Shown: positions 47,626 to 58,966, numbered from the stretch's first letter. The stretch: 64,000 nt of DNA from Filobasidium wieringae (GCA_001600055.1 BCIV01000003.1:873162-937161), one strand, 5' to 3'. The notes: a model not told the origin generated them from the sequence alone. Numbers and translations: made by a program.

Positions 47626-49325
47626 TGTCGACGGGCCGTGGACACGCTGAGAAATGATTGGTTCGCATAACTCGGTTGGATAATGGGCAACGGTACGTAC
47701 GAGAGAAGATCCGAGTACTCAAGCACGACGGTTTGATCATGGTCAGAGAGGAGTCAGTCTGAGTTTCAACCCCTTGCACACTCTGGTGCTGCTTCCCATT
47801 TTTGCCATGTCTCGCAACTCTTGAGCTCGTATATACGCGTTTCAGTCGGTCCGGACGACCGAGACGGATCCGACTCTGCTTTGCAATAGAAAGAAGAGCC
47901 TCGGACGACGAGCTGTAACCGAGATTTGATCGGGAGGGCTTGGAATAATGGTCTGCTGACTTTGCGTTCGCCTGGATAGACAGTTCGGGGAGAGTCGGCC
48001 GAGTCGGAATGAGATTGGAGGCTCTCGAAAGGCCTTTGAGGATGAGGTGGATTGCCTGAGCACGTTCGATATGCTTGACCCTGGAGGATTCATCTTGAGT
48101 GTTTTGATTCACTGCTAGCTGCCAGCTGTCGGACTACAAATGAATAACATGAAAAGGTTCGGCATGCTTCCACAGCTTTAACAGTTTGCGGTCTCACAAC
48201 ACATGAACCATAGCGTACGTTCTTGCATTGCGCAGCTTTTGTTCGTGTACAAGCCCTATCGGTTTTGCTTGCGGGTTTTCTGCCTTAGACGGACGGACCT
48301 CGGAATGAGCTGCCCTATCTGATGCCTAGTCCCCCTGTCGATCGTATTATCGCGAGGACGAGATCGAATCGTCTCACCGCTTCGTCTTCCTTTGCTTGAG
48401 AACGAAACCTCGCTCTTATCCTGGATGACGTCGCGCGCGTTTCAAGCTGGGTCGAAACAGCCGCGGAGATCCCGATAATCCCTCTAACCGTGTCTTGTCG
48501 CGTGTCAGGTTCGATCGAAGTTTTCCATCACGGTCGATGAACGCGGATCATGATTCGTCAAAGGATGGAGCACGGTATGGACGAGAACGAGCAGGCGGCC
48601 GGCAGGAAAGGAAAGAGCTAGAAGGGACGATCTCGAGATTTGCGTACGATGATCTCTTCGTTCCGTCTCGCGGCGCCTGGCTAATGCCCAGGCTCGGGCA
48701 TGACAAAGAAGCAGACGAGAGCAGGAAGAGGAGCATCTACGGACCGCACGCAAGCTTCTATCCGGGAAAACCGCCGATCCAGTGGATCTGCAAGTTCCGA
48801 TTCAACTTGAAACGCCTTTGTCTTGCTGCACGGCCTGCCATATGGCATAGGGCACGCTTGGAAGAGGTCAGGATCCTCGAGATTCTCGGTCGAGGATCCC
48901 TTTTGTAACCTCGAACCTGGCTATAGAGCATACGACAGAGGGAGGGAAATCATGGCGATCCCTTTCAATCGAACGATCACTTGGAGCATATGCTTCTAGT
49001 CTATAATCCTTCACGACCATTCGCTGCTTCCTCTCCTCCACCAGGGTTCGTGACGATTTGTTGACACCCGAAGACTCCTTCCATGTTTCCTTCGGGGCAG
49101 AGCGTAAACAAACAGGAATCCGTATATAGTCGAGCAGTGTCGTGTTGTCTTTAGGATTCTTCAAGGCTGCAGGAATCGACAATTGTACTCACATACACAA
49201 ACAGACGGCAGACGGTGACTCTTATCGATTCACATCAAACGCGAAGTATACCTCCTACCGAACGGATCTAAACCTAAACTACGCGCTATCCCATTCCCAC
49301 GTTTCATCTCTGCCCGGCTCTCACG

Positions 49326-51461
49326 ATGATGACTCCCCGCTCCTCAATCACGAACGAGGAAACACCTCAACAACTATCTCGAGCACCCGTTTCCATCTCC
49401 CGACCTTCTCTGCCTGCAGCAACCCCGGCTCCTTTAGCTTTGTCAAGAGGATCAAGAGCTCTTCCTCTGCCTCTTCCTGCTCCGATCAATATCCCTACCA
49501 ACTCCCGGTGGCCAGCTCAACGTCTCGTTCTCTATACGCCCGAGTCTCCTCCTACGACTACGAGAGGGAGGTTTTCCGAAAGCGGAGTTCTACTCCAAAC
49601 TGCGAGTTCGAACGGGTCTAGAGCGAGGGAGAGGGAGCTATCGGAAGGATCTGACTATGAAGAGAGGTTTTATCATGGAGGCAGTTGGTCTACCGGTTCG
49701 GTCGTCTCTGCTCAGCATGAGTGAGTTTCTCCATCGAGGTTTACCCGTTTATTTCTCAAGCTAACATCGACCCTCGCCAGATATGGATTACATCGCTCAG
49801 AGGAGAGGGGTTCACCTACGAGTTCTTCCTACCCGAGCCCTGCCTTTAGCGATCTCTCCTTCTCGGCTTCTCGTCGATCGTGTTCCTTTGATCAGATCCA
49901 GAGCGGATACCCGTATCAGGAATCTCGAGGGACTTACGTAGAACATCGAGGATGCGAACCAGTTCCTGCTATGGTCTCGGATCGATCTCCGTGCTTGCAC
50001 CACTACCATCATTCCTCGTTTTCCACGCACGTCGTCATCACTCCTCCACCTTCTACTGGACCTATGATGACCGGCAGATCCATCTCGACTTCCTCTCACG
50101 GGTATTCTTCCGGACACGGATCCAGCTCCAGGATGGAACCTTATCGATCCACCTCGCGCCAACCACGCTCTTCCAGCATGCGCGATTATTCCATCTTTGA
50201 TAAACAACCTCAATCGAAGCCTAGGGAACGTAAAGACGGGTCTCAGGGGGAGAGACTCGCGGGCGTTCCAAAGTACGTCAGCGATTCGCAGGCTTCCAGG
50301 GAGCAGAGGGAGGAATACCTCGCGATGCAGTTCGAAAAGGTGTTGAGGGATAAAAAGTTTGGGAAACCGAACAAGAGCTACGCGACGTTGTGTGGTGAAG
50401 AGTTCCTCTCCTCCCCCGCTCCTCATTACCTACACGTCCAGGAGATCTTTTGCGGGATCATCGAGAGGTTCGCTTACTTCCGATTCGATCCGAGGTTGCT
50501 CTATCACGGGATCAGACACGTCTTGTCCTCCAACTATGCGTTCGAGCGGATGGATCGACCTTGGGGGGATCAGTCCGGTCAGGCTAGGATGTGGAGGATC
50601 AAACCGGGACAAGAAGAATTGTTCTTGCCTCCGAGCGAATGTGAATCTTCCCCCGTGCTTTCTTCCTCTGGGAGTTCGTTCCGATCGATCCCGATGGACG
50701 ATCTTCAGATCCAAGAGCTCGACGAGTCCGAACCCGTGCAGATGATCGAGGAGCAACGGGGACCGGTTCCCGTCAGACCTTGTACGCCCATCCGACCGGT
50801 CACCGAGGTCGACTTGGAACGTACGCCCGTCGCCGGACCTTGCGTTACGAACGACGATACCCCCATGGCCATCTCCCATCGATCATCCAGACGATCCGGT
50901 ATGCCCCAACCAGTCCTGCGATCACAATCCGCCCTGTCTACCATGAGCGGGTCACAGATCCCACCCCCTACCGATGCGAACGATCCTCAAGGTTCGTTCC
51001 CTACCAGTGATGTCCGCGGGGTAGAAAACATGCAGTACGGCTGGTTCAACATCCCCGACGTCTCCATGGAAGGACTGGGGACGAAGAACACCCAGACGCT
51101 TCCCTCTATGAGACTAGGATCGAACCATCCGAACCGTGCACGCGCACGTGCTCCCTTTGGCGATCGGAACGACCACCAAGGTTCTTTCCCCGGTACTTTC
51201 CTCCCCGTCCAACGGAGCGTGCCCAACTTTACCCCTCATCAAGGTCGATTCGATCAAGAGACTATCCGAGGGAACGTCGGTCCGATCCGTCCGACCGGTG
51301 GGAAACCCCGTCGACCGGTTCCCATCCGAGCTCTATCGTCTTTATCCCTGAATCGACCTTCGGCACCTACCTTGGCCGTTCAGAACACGACCGTCTCTTC
51401 CTTGGCTTCCGCGATGGACATGTCGCTCGTCCGATCCCGTCACCCCGAGGGAAGACGGTAG
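49326..51461 (+). CDS. Divergent forkhead-domain transcription factor
   Basis: Two exons, 49326-49720 and 49781-51461, give 691 residues. The start ATG opens MTPRSSITNEE after a doubled Met. The N-terminal ~320 residues are Ser/Pro-rich and disordered. A winged-helix forkhead domain spans about residues 325-412 (50364-50625): KPNKSYATLCGEEFLSSP matches the canonical KPPYSYATLI start, QEIFCGIIERFAYFRFD matches helix 2 and the turn, LLYHGIRHVLSSNYAFERM is the recognition helix, and ARMWRIKPG matches the wing 2 entry. The recognition helix keeps IRH and LS-N but replaces the usual NSIRHNLS asparagines, so DNA specificity may differ. The C-terminal ~280 residues have no domain. The yeast subfamily (Fkh, Hcm1, Fhl1) cannot be assigned. 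A 5' leader of several hundred bp is likely. Confidence 0.8.
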
Positions 51462-51588
51462 GTGAAACGCGACGCTCGACGCTCGGGGAACGGGTTTTCC
51501 CCTGGTAGTGATATCCTTGTAGACGATCGCGATGACAATGATAATAGATGACCATCTCCATGTCTCATATACAACCCCTCTCTGTCTC

Positions 51589-53855
51589 TCAATGCAAGAA
51601 CCCCCTGATCGCACCGCCCACTCCCTGAACGTCTAGCAAGAACGTATCGTGCCCCCACACGCCTCCCAGTTCATAATAGCTGACCTTCTGGTTCCCCGCC
51701 AGTTTGAGCGCGTCGGCCAATTCCCTCTGCTGTTCCACGGGGAAGAGCACGTCCGATTGTACGCCGAGGATGAGGGCCGGGATGTTGGATAACCGAGCGA
51801 GACCTTTGGCGAGGGAAGGCAAGTGGGGCGATTTCGAGGTCGGGATGAAGGGGGCGGCGTATTTCTTCCTGTTCTTCTCCGTTTGAGAGGAGATCGGACC
51901 GATCACGGAGGAAGAGGCGATGGTCTCCCCCACTTCTGGCGAGACGTCTTGCGTGGGGGAGGGGAAGGGGGAAGGATCGTTCGGGTAAGCCTGGTTGAAC
52001 TTTTCCGAGAGCGCGGCGAGGGTGTCGTCCGTCATGTCGAACAGATCCATCGCCTTCGAAAGGTAAATCATCGAATTCGCATCGTACGTCAAACAGAACC
52101 TTTCCCCCTGTGGAACGCAGGCGGCCCCCAAAAGAAAATCAACCAACCAATCAATCAGCGCCGCACCTCCCACTTCAAGAAAACCCGTAACGCGGGGGAC
52201 GGGGGCGCACCTGATGATCCAAATAAGTCTCTATCAAGAAATCCGGGCTCAAACTGGGTACCCCGATGGACCTCTTTCCCGTCCGTTCGTCCTCGGTCTC
52301 ACTCAACATCTTCCGTCCGAACCGTTGTTCCCACTCTGGTCCTGATCGGTAGGTGATCGTCGCGATCTCTGTGCGGGCGGGCGAGCGGGGCGAGCGAGCA
52401 GGGCGAGGGGAAGAGGTAAGTCAGGGCGAGGGGAAGAGGTAAGTCAGGGGGATGGGGAAGAACGGGGCGCATCCGACCGAGACCCGAATCGACCGGGACG
52501 GTACTCACGTCGAGCCAACTTCATCCCTGCATGCGGGGGAACGCCATCGTAATAAAACCCTCTGTTCCAATTCGGATCGCTCATCAGGACTATATGTAAA
52601 GATGAGGATGGGGGGTAATCGAAAGGTGTTGGTAAGAAAAGAACGCGTCCTCGGGGGAAACGCCGATACGTACCGCTCCTCTGTGCGAACCTCATGCCCA
52701 CCCCTCCCAGTCCGCTCCTCCCCGTAGCGCTTATACTAGCGACCCTGCCCACCCTGTGCGGTTCGAGGTAAGCCATGGCCAAGCTCTGCATCCCTCCCAT
52801 GGAGCTTCCGATGGACGCATACAACCGGTCGATCCCGAGGGAAGAGAGCAACGTCCATTGGGCCCGGGCCATATCGAACAGCGACAGGGGGGGGAACCGG
52901 GTGGCCCATCGTTCCCCGTGATCCCCGTGAGGCCAGTGTGAAGCTGGACCGGTCGATCCGAAACATCCGCCCAGGACGTTGGTGCAGATCACAAAGTATC
53001 GGTCCGTATCGATCGCCTTTTTCGGACCGACGAAATCTTCCCACCAACCGTTTTTGAGGGTGACCGAGGCGGGGAGATCGTTGCCGCCCGAAGCGACGTG
53101 GGAACTGGCGGAGAGACCGGTATGGAGGAGGATGACGTTTGATCGGGAGGGGTTGAGGGTGCCCCACGTTTCGTACGCCAGGGTGTAGTTGGGGAGCGGG
53201 TGGGGGGAGTAGAGGAGAGGGAGAGGGTGGGGGTGGTGGTACGTGAGGGTGGAAGGGGGTGGCTAGTGGCGAGCGAGGACATGAGCATGAGCCTGAGCCT
53301 GAGCATGAGCATGATCCCGGGCGGACAGGCGCGACTCACGACATAACAAGCCTCCGCTTCGTCCTTGTCCACCGCGCCCAGCTGAACCTCGCTCAACCCC
53401 TTCTTCTCGCCCGATAAAACACCGACCACCCCGCCCGTCCTCTCGTTCCCAAAGACCGTACCCCCCGTCCCCGTCCCTCGAGCCTGAACGCCCGATCCGC
53501 GGTCCATGTACCGTTCCGTGTGCGGTTCTGGGTCGTGTGGTAACCCCGGTCGACTGGGTGCCCCCGAGTTCAAGTCGGCGCTCCCATCCTTCCTCACCAG
53601 CACCGTCCTGCCCACGTCCGACGTAGGGTTGGGGAGAGACTGGACCCGGGCGTAATCCCCGGACAGCCCGAACCCTGCCGCTTGATAAGTGGGTCTCCTC
53701 CGCTGCGGCAGTTTGGGAGGGACGGGGTTGTGGGCGTGATGAGGTTTCGACGAGTAAGCGTGAGCGTGAGCGTAAGCGAGGGAGAGCAAGGGCGAGTGAG
53801 CGTGAGCGTGAGCGTGGGCGTGGGCATGTGACGGGATTCTGCGAGTGACAAACAT
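51589..53855 (-). CDS. Serine O-acetyltransferase of the homoserine-acetyltransferase fold (CysA type), mitochondrial
   Basis: Makes O-acetyl-L-serine for cysteine synthesis. The alpha/beta-hydrolase fold is clear: [34 protein letters not shown], the nucleophile elbow [90 protein letters not shown] (acid) and [10 protein letters not shown] (catalytic His). The GSTGPAS and [11 protein letters not shown] forms resemble fungal CysA-type serine acetyltransferases more than Met2 homoserine acetyltransferases (usually GTTGP). This is from memory and should be tested by phylogeny. The start at 53855 ([20 protein letters not shown]) gives a basic presequence followed by Ala-His repeats. At least four introns are present. 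One intron carries a tandem duplication of about 24 bp near 52399-52448. Confidence 0.8.
53755..53831 (-). repeat. Coding GCTCAC hexamer repeat (Ala-His tract)
   Basis: Imperfect GCTCAC/GCCCAC units in the first exon of the acetyltransferase encode two Ala-His tracts ([13 protein letters not shown] and AYAHAHAYS). A related non-coding CTCATG/CTCAGG run lies in the intron near 53281-53316. The run probably expands and contracts by slippage. Confidence 0.75.
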
Positions 53856-54154
53856 CCTTTGAGCGGGTCGATCGCTTGATCGGATGTGGAAAACGACGTC
53901 GAAACGTGAGTCGTTTCCATTCGAATTCGACGTTCGAGATGGACGCAGATCGCACAGGTGACCTCCACTTTTGAGACGGATGGTGTCATCCCGTGGACTT
54001 AGTCACGTGATGCGTTGTGTACGTAATCAAGCACCGTACTACAAGTCCAAGGTCTGACCTCTCGACACTAAAGTCGACCAGGTGAAACGGTCAACCCTTT
54101 CAATATTTGCACGTCGCACCGACCCGACCGCTCGACCGCTCGCTTACACTCACA
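53856..54154. promoter_or_regulatory. Divergent promoter of the acetyltransferase and ATP11, with TCACGTGA at 54003-54010
   Basis: A 299-bp spacer between two start codons facing away from each other. TCACGTGA lies 148 bp upstream of the serine O-acetyltransferase start and 145 bp upstream of the ATP11 start. In yeasts this is the Cbf1 site, which controls sulfur-amino-acid genes, so the context is suggestive. No TATA box was found. Confidence 0.5.
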
Positions 54155-55529
54155 ATGAACAGAACGAACCTCACCCGGGTAAACCTCACCCGGATCCGGG
54201 CGTTCCACAGCTCGATCGTCCGGAATGAGGTCCCGAGGGATACGATGGACGTCCCTTCCCGCCTGATCGGGTCGAGGGAACAGATCGAGATCAAGAGGAA
54301 ACAGGTCGAGCGGAGGTATGCCGAGGCGATCAGGGCGAGGATGGTCAGGTGAGTGATGGCGTGGGCGTGGGCGTAGAGATGGGACGTCGGGGCTGAAGTG
54401 ACGATCCGATAGGGAAAAAGCGGGTTCGTTGGAGGAATTAAAGGAAAAGTTGATCAAGAAACCGGAAGTCGTACGTTCAGAGGCATCAACGACCACGCCC
54501 ACGGCCACAGCCAGGGTCACAACTACAGACAGCGCCACAGCCAAATCCGCACCCAAACCTCGGACACAAGCATCAGCAGACAGAGCCGGAGTAAAAGTGC
54601 GCCCCCCCCCTCCTCCTCCCTCCACTCCCCCACGCTCACTAACTAGTTCCCCCACCCCCCACGTTTCGCGACAGCCACTCTCCCAAATCCTCAACCTCCC
54701 TTTGATCTACTCCAAACCCCACCCGACCTCGGCGATCGAGACGTTATGGAACAGCTACCACTCCACCCACCCTACCCTCTCCCCCACCTTTCTCAGCGCG
54801 GGGATCCCACCCGAGACGTACAGGGGGATGATCACCGCGGCGAGGGGGAGGAACTGTTTCGTCCTCCCCCTCCCGCGTGGGCTCGGGAACGATGCCGCTT
54901 CCTCGCCTTCCGAACTGGGAGAGGACCGAGCTCCATTCGAGATGTTTTTCCTACAATGGGTCTTCCACCCTACCCCTTCTGCGGGGACGGAGACGCATCC
55001 GGATCCGCATCATCTCGACGCCTCGCCCCGGACGGGAAACATGGAGAGGCTGGAATGTACGAGCGTGATGTTCACCCCGCTGGAAGAGTACAAGAGGAAG
55101 GGGGAATGGGCCCAGCCTAGTTTGGTCCTCACTCATTATCCCGATCTGTTCAATAACCCCGTCCCCGCGTCATCGGCGTCCAAGTCGTCAAACGAGTCTC
55201 AGGAAGAGGGAACGCAGACTGAGAAACCTCAACACCACCCCCTCATCCTCATGCGGGGGGAGATAACCCCCTCTCCCTCCTCCCCCGGCTCCAGCGCACT
55301 GCACGCCCAACTCCTCCCCACCCCCTCCTCCCTCTCCCTCTCCACCGCCCAAGCTCAGCTGCTCGTCCTAGCGCTCCAGAGGTTCTATTGCGCCCGCCTG
55401 CCCGTCAAGGGGGAGACGCCCGGGCAGGAAGAGGAGAGGGAACGACGGGCCCGGGTCTTGGAGAGGTTTGGGCAGGAGGGGTGGGAATGGGGTGAACTGG
55501 TGCGGTTGGCTTTTGGAGGGGTCGTTTAG
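54155..55529 (+). CDS. ATP11: Mitochondrial F1-ATPase assembly factor Atp11
   Basis: Chaperone that holds F1 beta subunits during ATP synthase assembly in the matrix. Two exons, 54155-54348 and 54413-55529, make 436 residues. The N-terminus MNRTNLTRVNLTRIRAFHSS is a clear presequence, Arg-rich with no acidic residues. The Atp11 domain is recognisable from LSQILNLPLIYSKPHPTSAI, ETLWNSYHST, AGIPPETYRGMITAARGRNC and FVLPLPRG. It continues FFLQWVFHPT, CTSVMFTPLEEYKRKGEWAQ and SLVLTHYPDL. Pro/Ser/Thr-rich insertions (PPPPPPSTPPRS; SSNESQEEGTQTEK) make it longer than yeast Atp11 (318 residues). Strongly C-rich codon use marks the 3' half. It is divergent from the acetyltransferase gene, with 299 bp between starts. 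Confidence 0.88.
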
Positions 55530-55570
55530 GCTATGGCGTGCAGGCTTGGGTTTGGGCTTGGGCGGGGGTG

Positions 55571-55600
55571 GGAGATGGGAGATGGGAGATGGGAGATGGG
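55571..55600 (+). repeat. GGAGATG heptamer tandem repeat
   Basis: Four perfect GGAGATG units followed by GGACCGGGAGATGGGG, starting about 40 bp after the ATP11 stop. The regular GGG runs give G-quadruplex potential in the 3' untranslated region or terminator. Confidence 0.8.
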
Positions 55601-55749
55601 ACCGGGAGATGGGGTCGTAGGGAACTCGGACGGATGGAATGTCGTACTATAGAACTGACAATGCAACGAACCAAGCGGGCAACCCGCGCCAGGTCGATCG
55701 GAAGTGGACCTGTCGAATTCCGCCCCCGGTTCTCCAACCCCGCTCTCGG

Positions 55750-56085
55750 ATGTTTGGACACGTGAGGAGTTCTGCCTTGAGACTGGACACTGTACTGCTC
55801 GGTTTCGTGATTCAGTTGTTGTCGCTGACGAGAGGACGGTCTCGTTACCGCTCTCGTCCTCAGGCCTCGCTCTCATTGACTAGACAGACCAACCTCACTC
55901 CCACTCTCATCCTCCTGCTCCTTCCCGGTCTTGCGTTTGTCGCCCTCGTGAGCGGCCTCGTTCTTACGGCCTCTTACTCTCTACCGGCGCTCGCTATCGA
56001 CGTAACCTACACTCAGGCTAGGTATCATGATCTCACCGTTCGGGCTTCCTGTGATATCTCAGGACCTCTCCCAGCTCCTTACTAG
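55750..56085 (+). CDS. Tentative small membrane protein
   Basis: The ORF opens at 55639, and the likelier ATG at 55750 gives MFGHVRSSALRLDTVLLGFV and 111 residues. Two hydrophobic stretches are visible (DTVLLGFVIQLLSL and LTPTLILLLLPGLAFVALVSGLVL), separated by an Arg-rich loop. No family, upstream TATA box or splice evidence supports it. It could be untranslated sequence of ATP11 or chance. Confidence 0.25.
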   Translation: MFGHVRSSALRLDTVLLGFVIQLLSLTRGRSRYRSRPQASLSLTRQTNLTPTLILLLLPGLAFVALVSGLVLTASYSLPALAIDVTYTQARYHDLTVRASCDISGPLPAPY

Positions 56086-57955
56086 GTCAAGAGGATGTTG
56101 ATCATGAAGGCCCTGCGAGCTTTTCAAGTGGATCACAGAACGGTACTCTACGCTCTGATTGACGACGTCGAGGAACAGAAGGCGAACGATGATATGGAAG
56201 TGCAAGAACCGTGAAGCTGATAGTCCAGGACAGTAACGAATAGTGCCTGCTTACATCCTTGACCTCCTTATGCCTCATGTTATATGTCCGCAATGATATA
56301 TCATATAGTACTAGTCTCAACTCAGACAAACCATTCACAGGCTGTGAAACGCTCGTCCGAGCGGACGGGGAGCACTACACGCAGGCCTTCGAATGTGAGT
56401 CGACGTGCAAGAAAGGGTTCCCACTCTCATGGACCTAAGCTGTCCATCGAGTTCCATCGCTCAAAAAGCTTTGGTAATGCGATGTGATCTCTTACATACA
56501 TCTCGTTCCTTCACGGTAAGAGCCTCAGCGCGCGCAGGGGAAGACAAGATCCCCATGAGCATGGGCACCGATGTAGGTTCAAGCCGACTATTTAGCGCAG
56601 AGAGTGAAGGTTTAACTACCGATCCTCTTGGCCTATCTTGATCAGCATACGTTAGCAGTGACTTTTTCCTTGGCGCGCCGTCGTTCGAGCGGCTTGACTA
56701 GTCTCATTGCAGAGCACGCGCGTGTCAATCCCGAGGTTGAAAGTACCTGGCGTAAGCAGCTAAGCAGTATATGCAGCAGTCAAAGTGTCATCCTAGCCAG
56801 AGGCACTGGTGGGAAGATACTGTGAGTGTCACTGTGTAAAGGACTCGGTACATCGCCTTTGTCCAAGGCACGAGTTTTGCCTGTCGGACCCACGTGCGCC
56901 GACATGCCGAACTAAAGAAGGTCATGACGATGAGAGAATCAGCCAATACATGAACAACTTATTTATATCACCCTGAAGGATCCTCATCTTGAAATTTGTC
57001 ACATCAGCTTTGCCCATGATTGGCAGGAGTATAACGCAATTGAGACGCCCGCGCGCCTCGAATTGCGAACGGGAACTCGTCAATTGTCGCGCGACAAAAC
57101 AGGTTTCCCCGCAGCGTCGCAGTGTTGACAAAATTCTCTGCAGTACTAGCGATAACCACTGGTTCTCAGTTGCAGTTATGAGGTCATCAAGATACCATGC
57201 GATAGCAAGTTACGAGATGGACTTGTTCAATCCCTGCGATCCCCCTTCAAAACAAGCAGCAATAGAGTAGAGCACCTACCACTTTTCTAGTAGCGAAAGC
57301 GCATGTGTAAATCGTCGCGAAGCTGAAACCCCATTCGTCGAATTCATGGCAACTTTGCTTGATCTTATGCAGTTGGCCAGGCAGTTCGCTCTCGGTGTTC
57401 ACAGCTTTTAATCGGGTGGCTGGCTCGAATTAGGCTGTGTCCTCACCTGACATGAGCTCATTTCTGACGGTAATGCAAGATCAGGGATCGTAACTGCTTC
57501 ATAGAGATCAGAGGATCACTCCAGAAGGGGCAGTCTTCAAGTTGAGTCTTGGGCAATTCCATCAACCCCAGCGTCTTGCTCAACTGTGTAGGACTGTCAA
57601 AGGTTCCAGATGGCTACCTCTTCCAGAACTGAGGTTGCCGTGTGCTTATTCGCACGCTTGATCTAGGTTGGACAGAGATGAAGGCGTGACATTTAAGAGT
57701 GTCTGGATGGATGCCTATCGAGCGCCAAACGGTTGGGCAAGAGGGGTTATCATGGAAGACCGCTCTCTCGGCCATGGGGATTGCTAGTTAGCTCTTTCTT
57801 CTATCGTCCGAGTCTGTCAGAACCTCCCTTCAAGCTCATTATCGATAACGCGGATGATGCAGACGCTCTTGCCTATAAATACAGATGTCCAGCACGATAG
57901 ACCGTGACGATTCCCGGTTATACAAAACTTCCGAATCCTAATTGAGCACTTGCAA
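56086..57955. other. Intergenic region without a recognised gene
   Basis: About 1.9 kb with only short, stop-interrupted ORFs on both strands. A TATAAATA near 57873-57880 points to the plus strand but has no ORF behind it. Nothing resembling a tRNA, snRNA or transposon protein was recognised. Confidence 0.4.
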
Positions 57956-58966
57956 TCACTTCATGATCGCTCTCACTCCCGAGCCGGAGTCTTTCAGAAC
58001 TCTCGATTCGTACTTCGCGACTTCCCGTTCATAGGCAGCTACCACGGCGAGATGCAAGTACCAGTCAGCAGAATTAGCTTTGAAAGGGGCAACCGGGAAG
58101 CTCACATAGTTCGGTCTTCGGTTTCTTCTTTGGATCCTCTTCTTCTGTTGAAGCAGGTAGTGGTCGTTTGCCACGGCGTTTCTGATACACATATATGGTC
58201 AGGTAGCTGCATACTGTCACGAGGTTCTACTGAGAGGCTTACGAAGCGGTCCTCAAAGGCTTTCTTCTGCGCTATGGCTGCGGCTTTCTTGTCTTCCGGA
58301 GTTGGTTCCTACGATGCGGGAATCTGGTCAAACACAGAGCTTGACGGTAGGTATATCCTCCGATCACTCACTTTTGGCTTTTGAAACCTCGCCAAGAAAC
58401 TTCCGTCATTCTGATTCGGCGAAATAACAGGCGAAGACACGACCGCACTCAACGAAAATCAACGTCTAATTTTCGATGATCTCTCCCTTCTCACGTACCA
58501 AGCTCGACCCCGACTTGCAAAGGTCTGCAATCAGTCCGGCTTCTAATCGACGATCATACTCACTTTGAAAACGTTCGCAGGCTTTTCGGAGGGCTCTTTG
58601 GCTTGAGTTTTGTCTTTAGGTTTATCTGAGGTGGTCGTTCCACCCGTGGAGAGGTGTGGTTGAGAGATTCCGGTAGTCGAAGGCAATGATGAGCCGGAGA
58701 CGGTATGCGTTAAATGAGGTTTAGGTCCTGGTGCACCGGCCGACGACATGACGGTATAGCTAACAACTCTGATTGTTCAAAAGGGCTCCCTCGTCGTACC
58801 TAGCGAGTTCGATGGGATCGTTTGGACTTGTACCTGCAGTAGCTCTGATATGAGCAGGACTGCTGGTGTGGGGGGGGGACTTGGACGCAGATCCTTCAAG
58901 TCGTCGTTGAGTCGAGAGGTCTGACGTCAGATTATCGAGGTCGAGATTAGCGACATCGTCAGGCAT
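57956..58966 (-). CDS. Lys/Arg-rich, probably nuclear protein of unknown family
   Basis: Reconstructed as seven exons joined by small introns. The start at 58966 is MPDDVANLDLDNLTSDL. A 40-nt intron links PIELA to SYTVMSSAGAPGPKPHL. Further exons encode KPANVFK, TFASRGRAWY, NDGSFLARFQKPK, EPTPEDKKAAAIAQKKAFED then RFKRRGKRPLPASTEEEDPK, and KKPKTEL joined to SAYEREVAKYESRVL. It ends GVRAIMK at 57956. That gives about 200 residues, with a Ser/Thr/Pro-rich N-terminal half and a charged C-terminal half carrying a bipartite NLS-like stretch. Unbroken frame through six introns strongly supports a real gene, but no domain is recognised. It is head to head with the kinase-like gene at only 56 bp. Confidence 0.65.

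Larger units (their letters stand above)
46163..49325. other. Gene-poor region with a dispersed repeat family
   Basis: About 3.1 kb between eL33 and the forkhead gene. No recognisable protein family is encoded. ORFs such as 48537-48908 (+, starts MNADHDSSKDGARYGRERAG) are open but may be 5' leader of the next gene, and the minus ORF at 47588-48112 lacks an ATG. TATAAAA occurs at 46572-46578, followed by a 31-codon ORF (46593-46688) that runs into the first repeat copy. Repeat copies are listed separately. Confidence 0.5.

Noticed and set aside
47588..48112. 174-codon minus-strand ORF next to the repeats
   Set aside because: Begins with a non-ATG codon, has no domain or splice support, and its end runs into repeat sequence.
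48495..48908. 137-codon plus-strand ORF
   Set aside because: Non-ATG start (inner ATG at 48537), no domain; more likely promoter or 5' leader of the forkhead gene.
53281..53316. CTCATG/CTCAGG run considered as coding
   Set aside because: Falls in an acetyltransferase intron between clear splice sites, so it is treated as a microsatellite.
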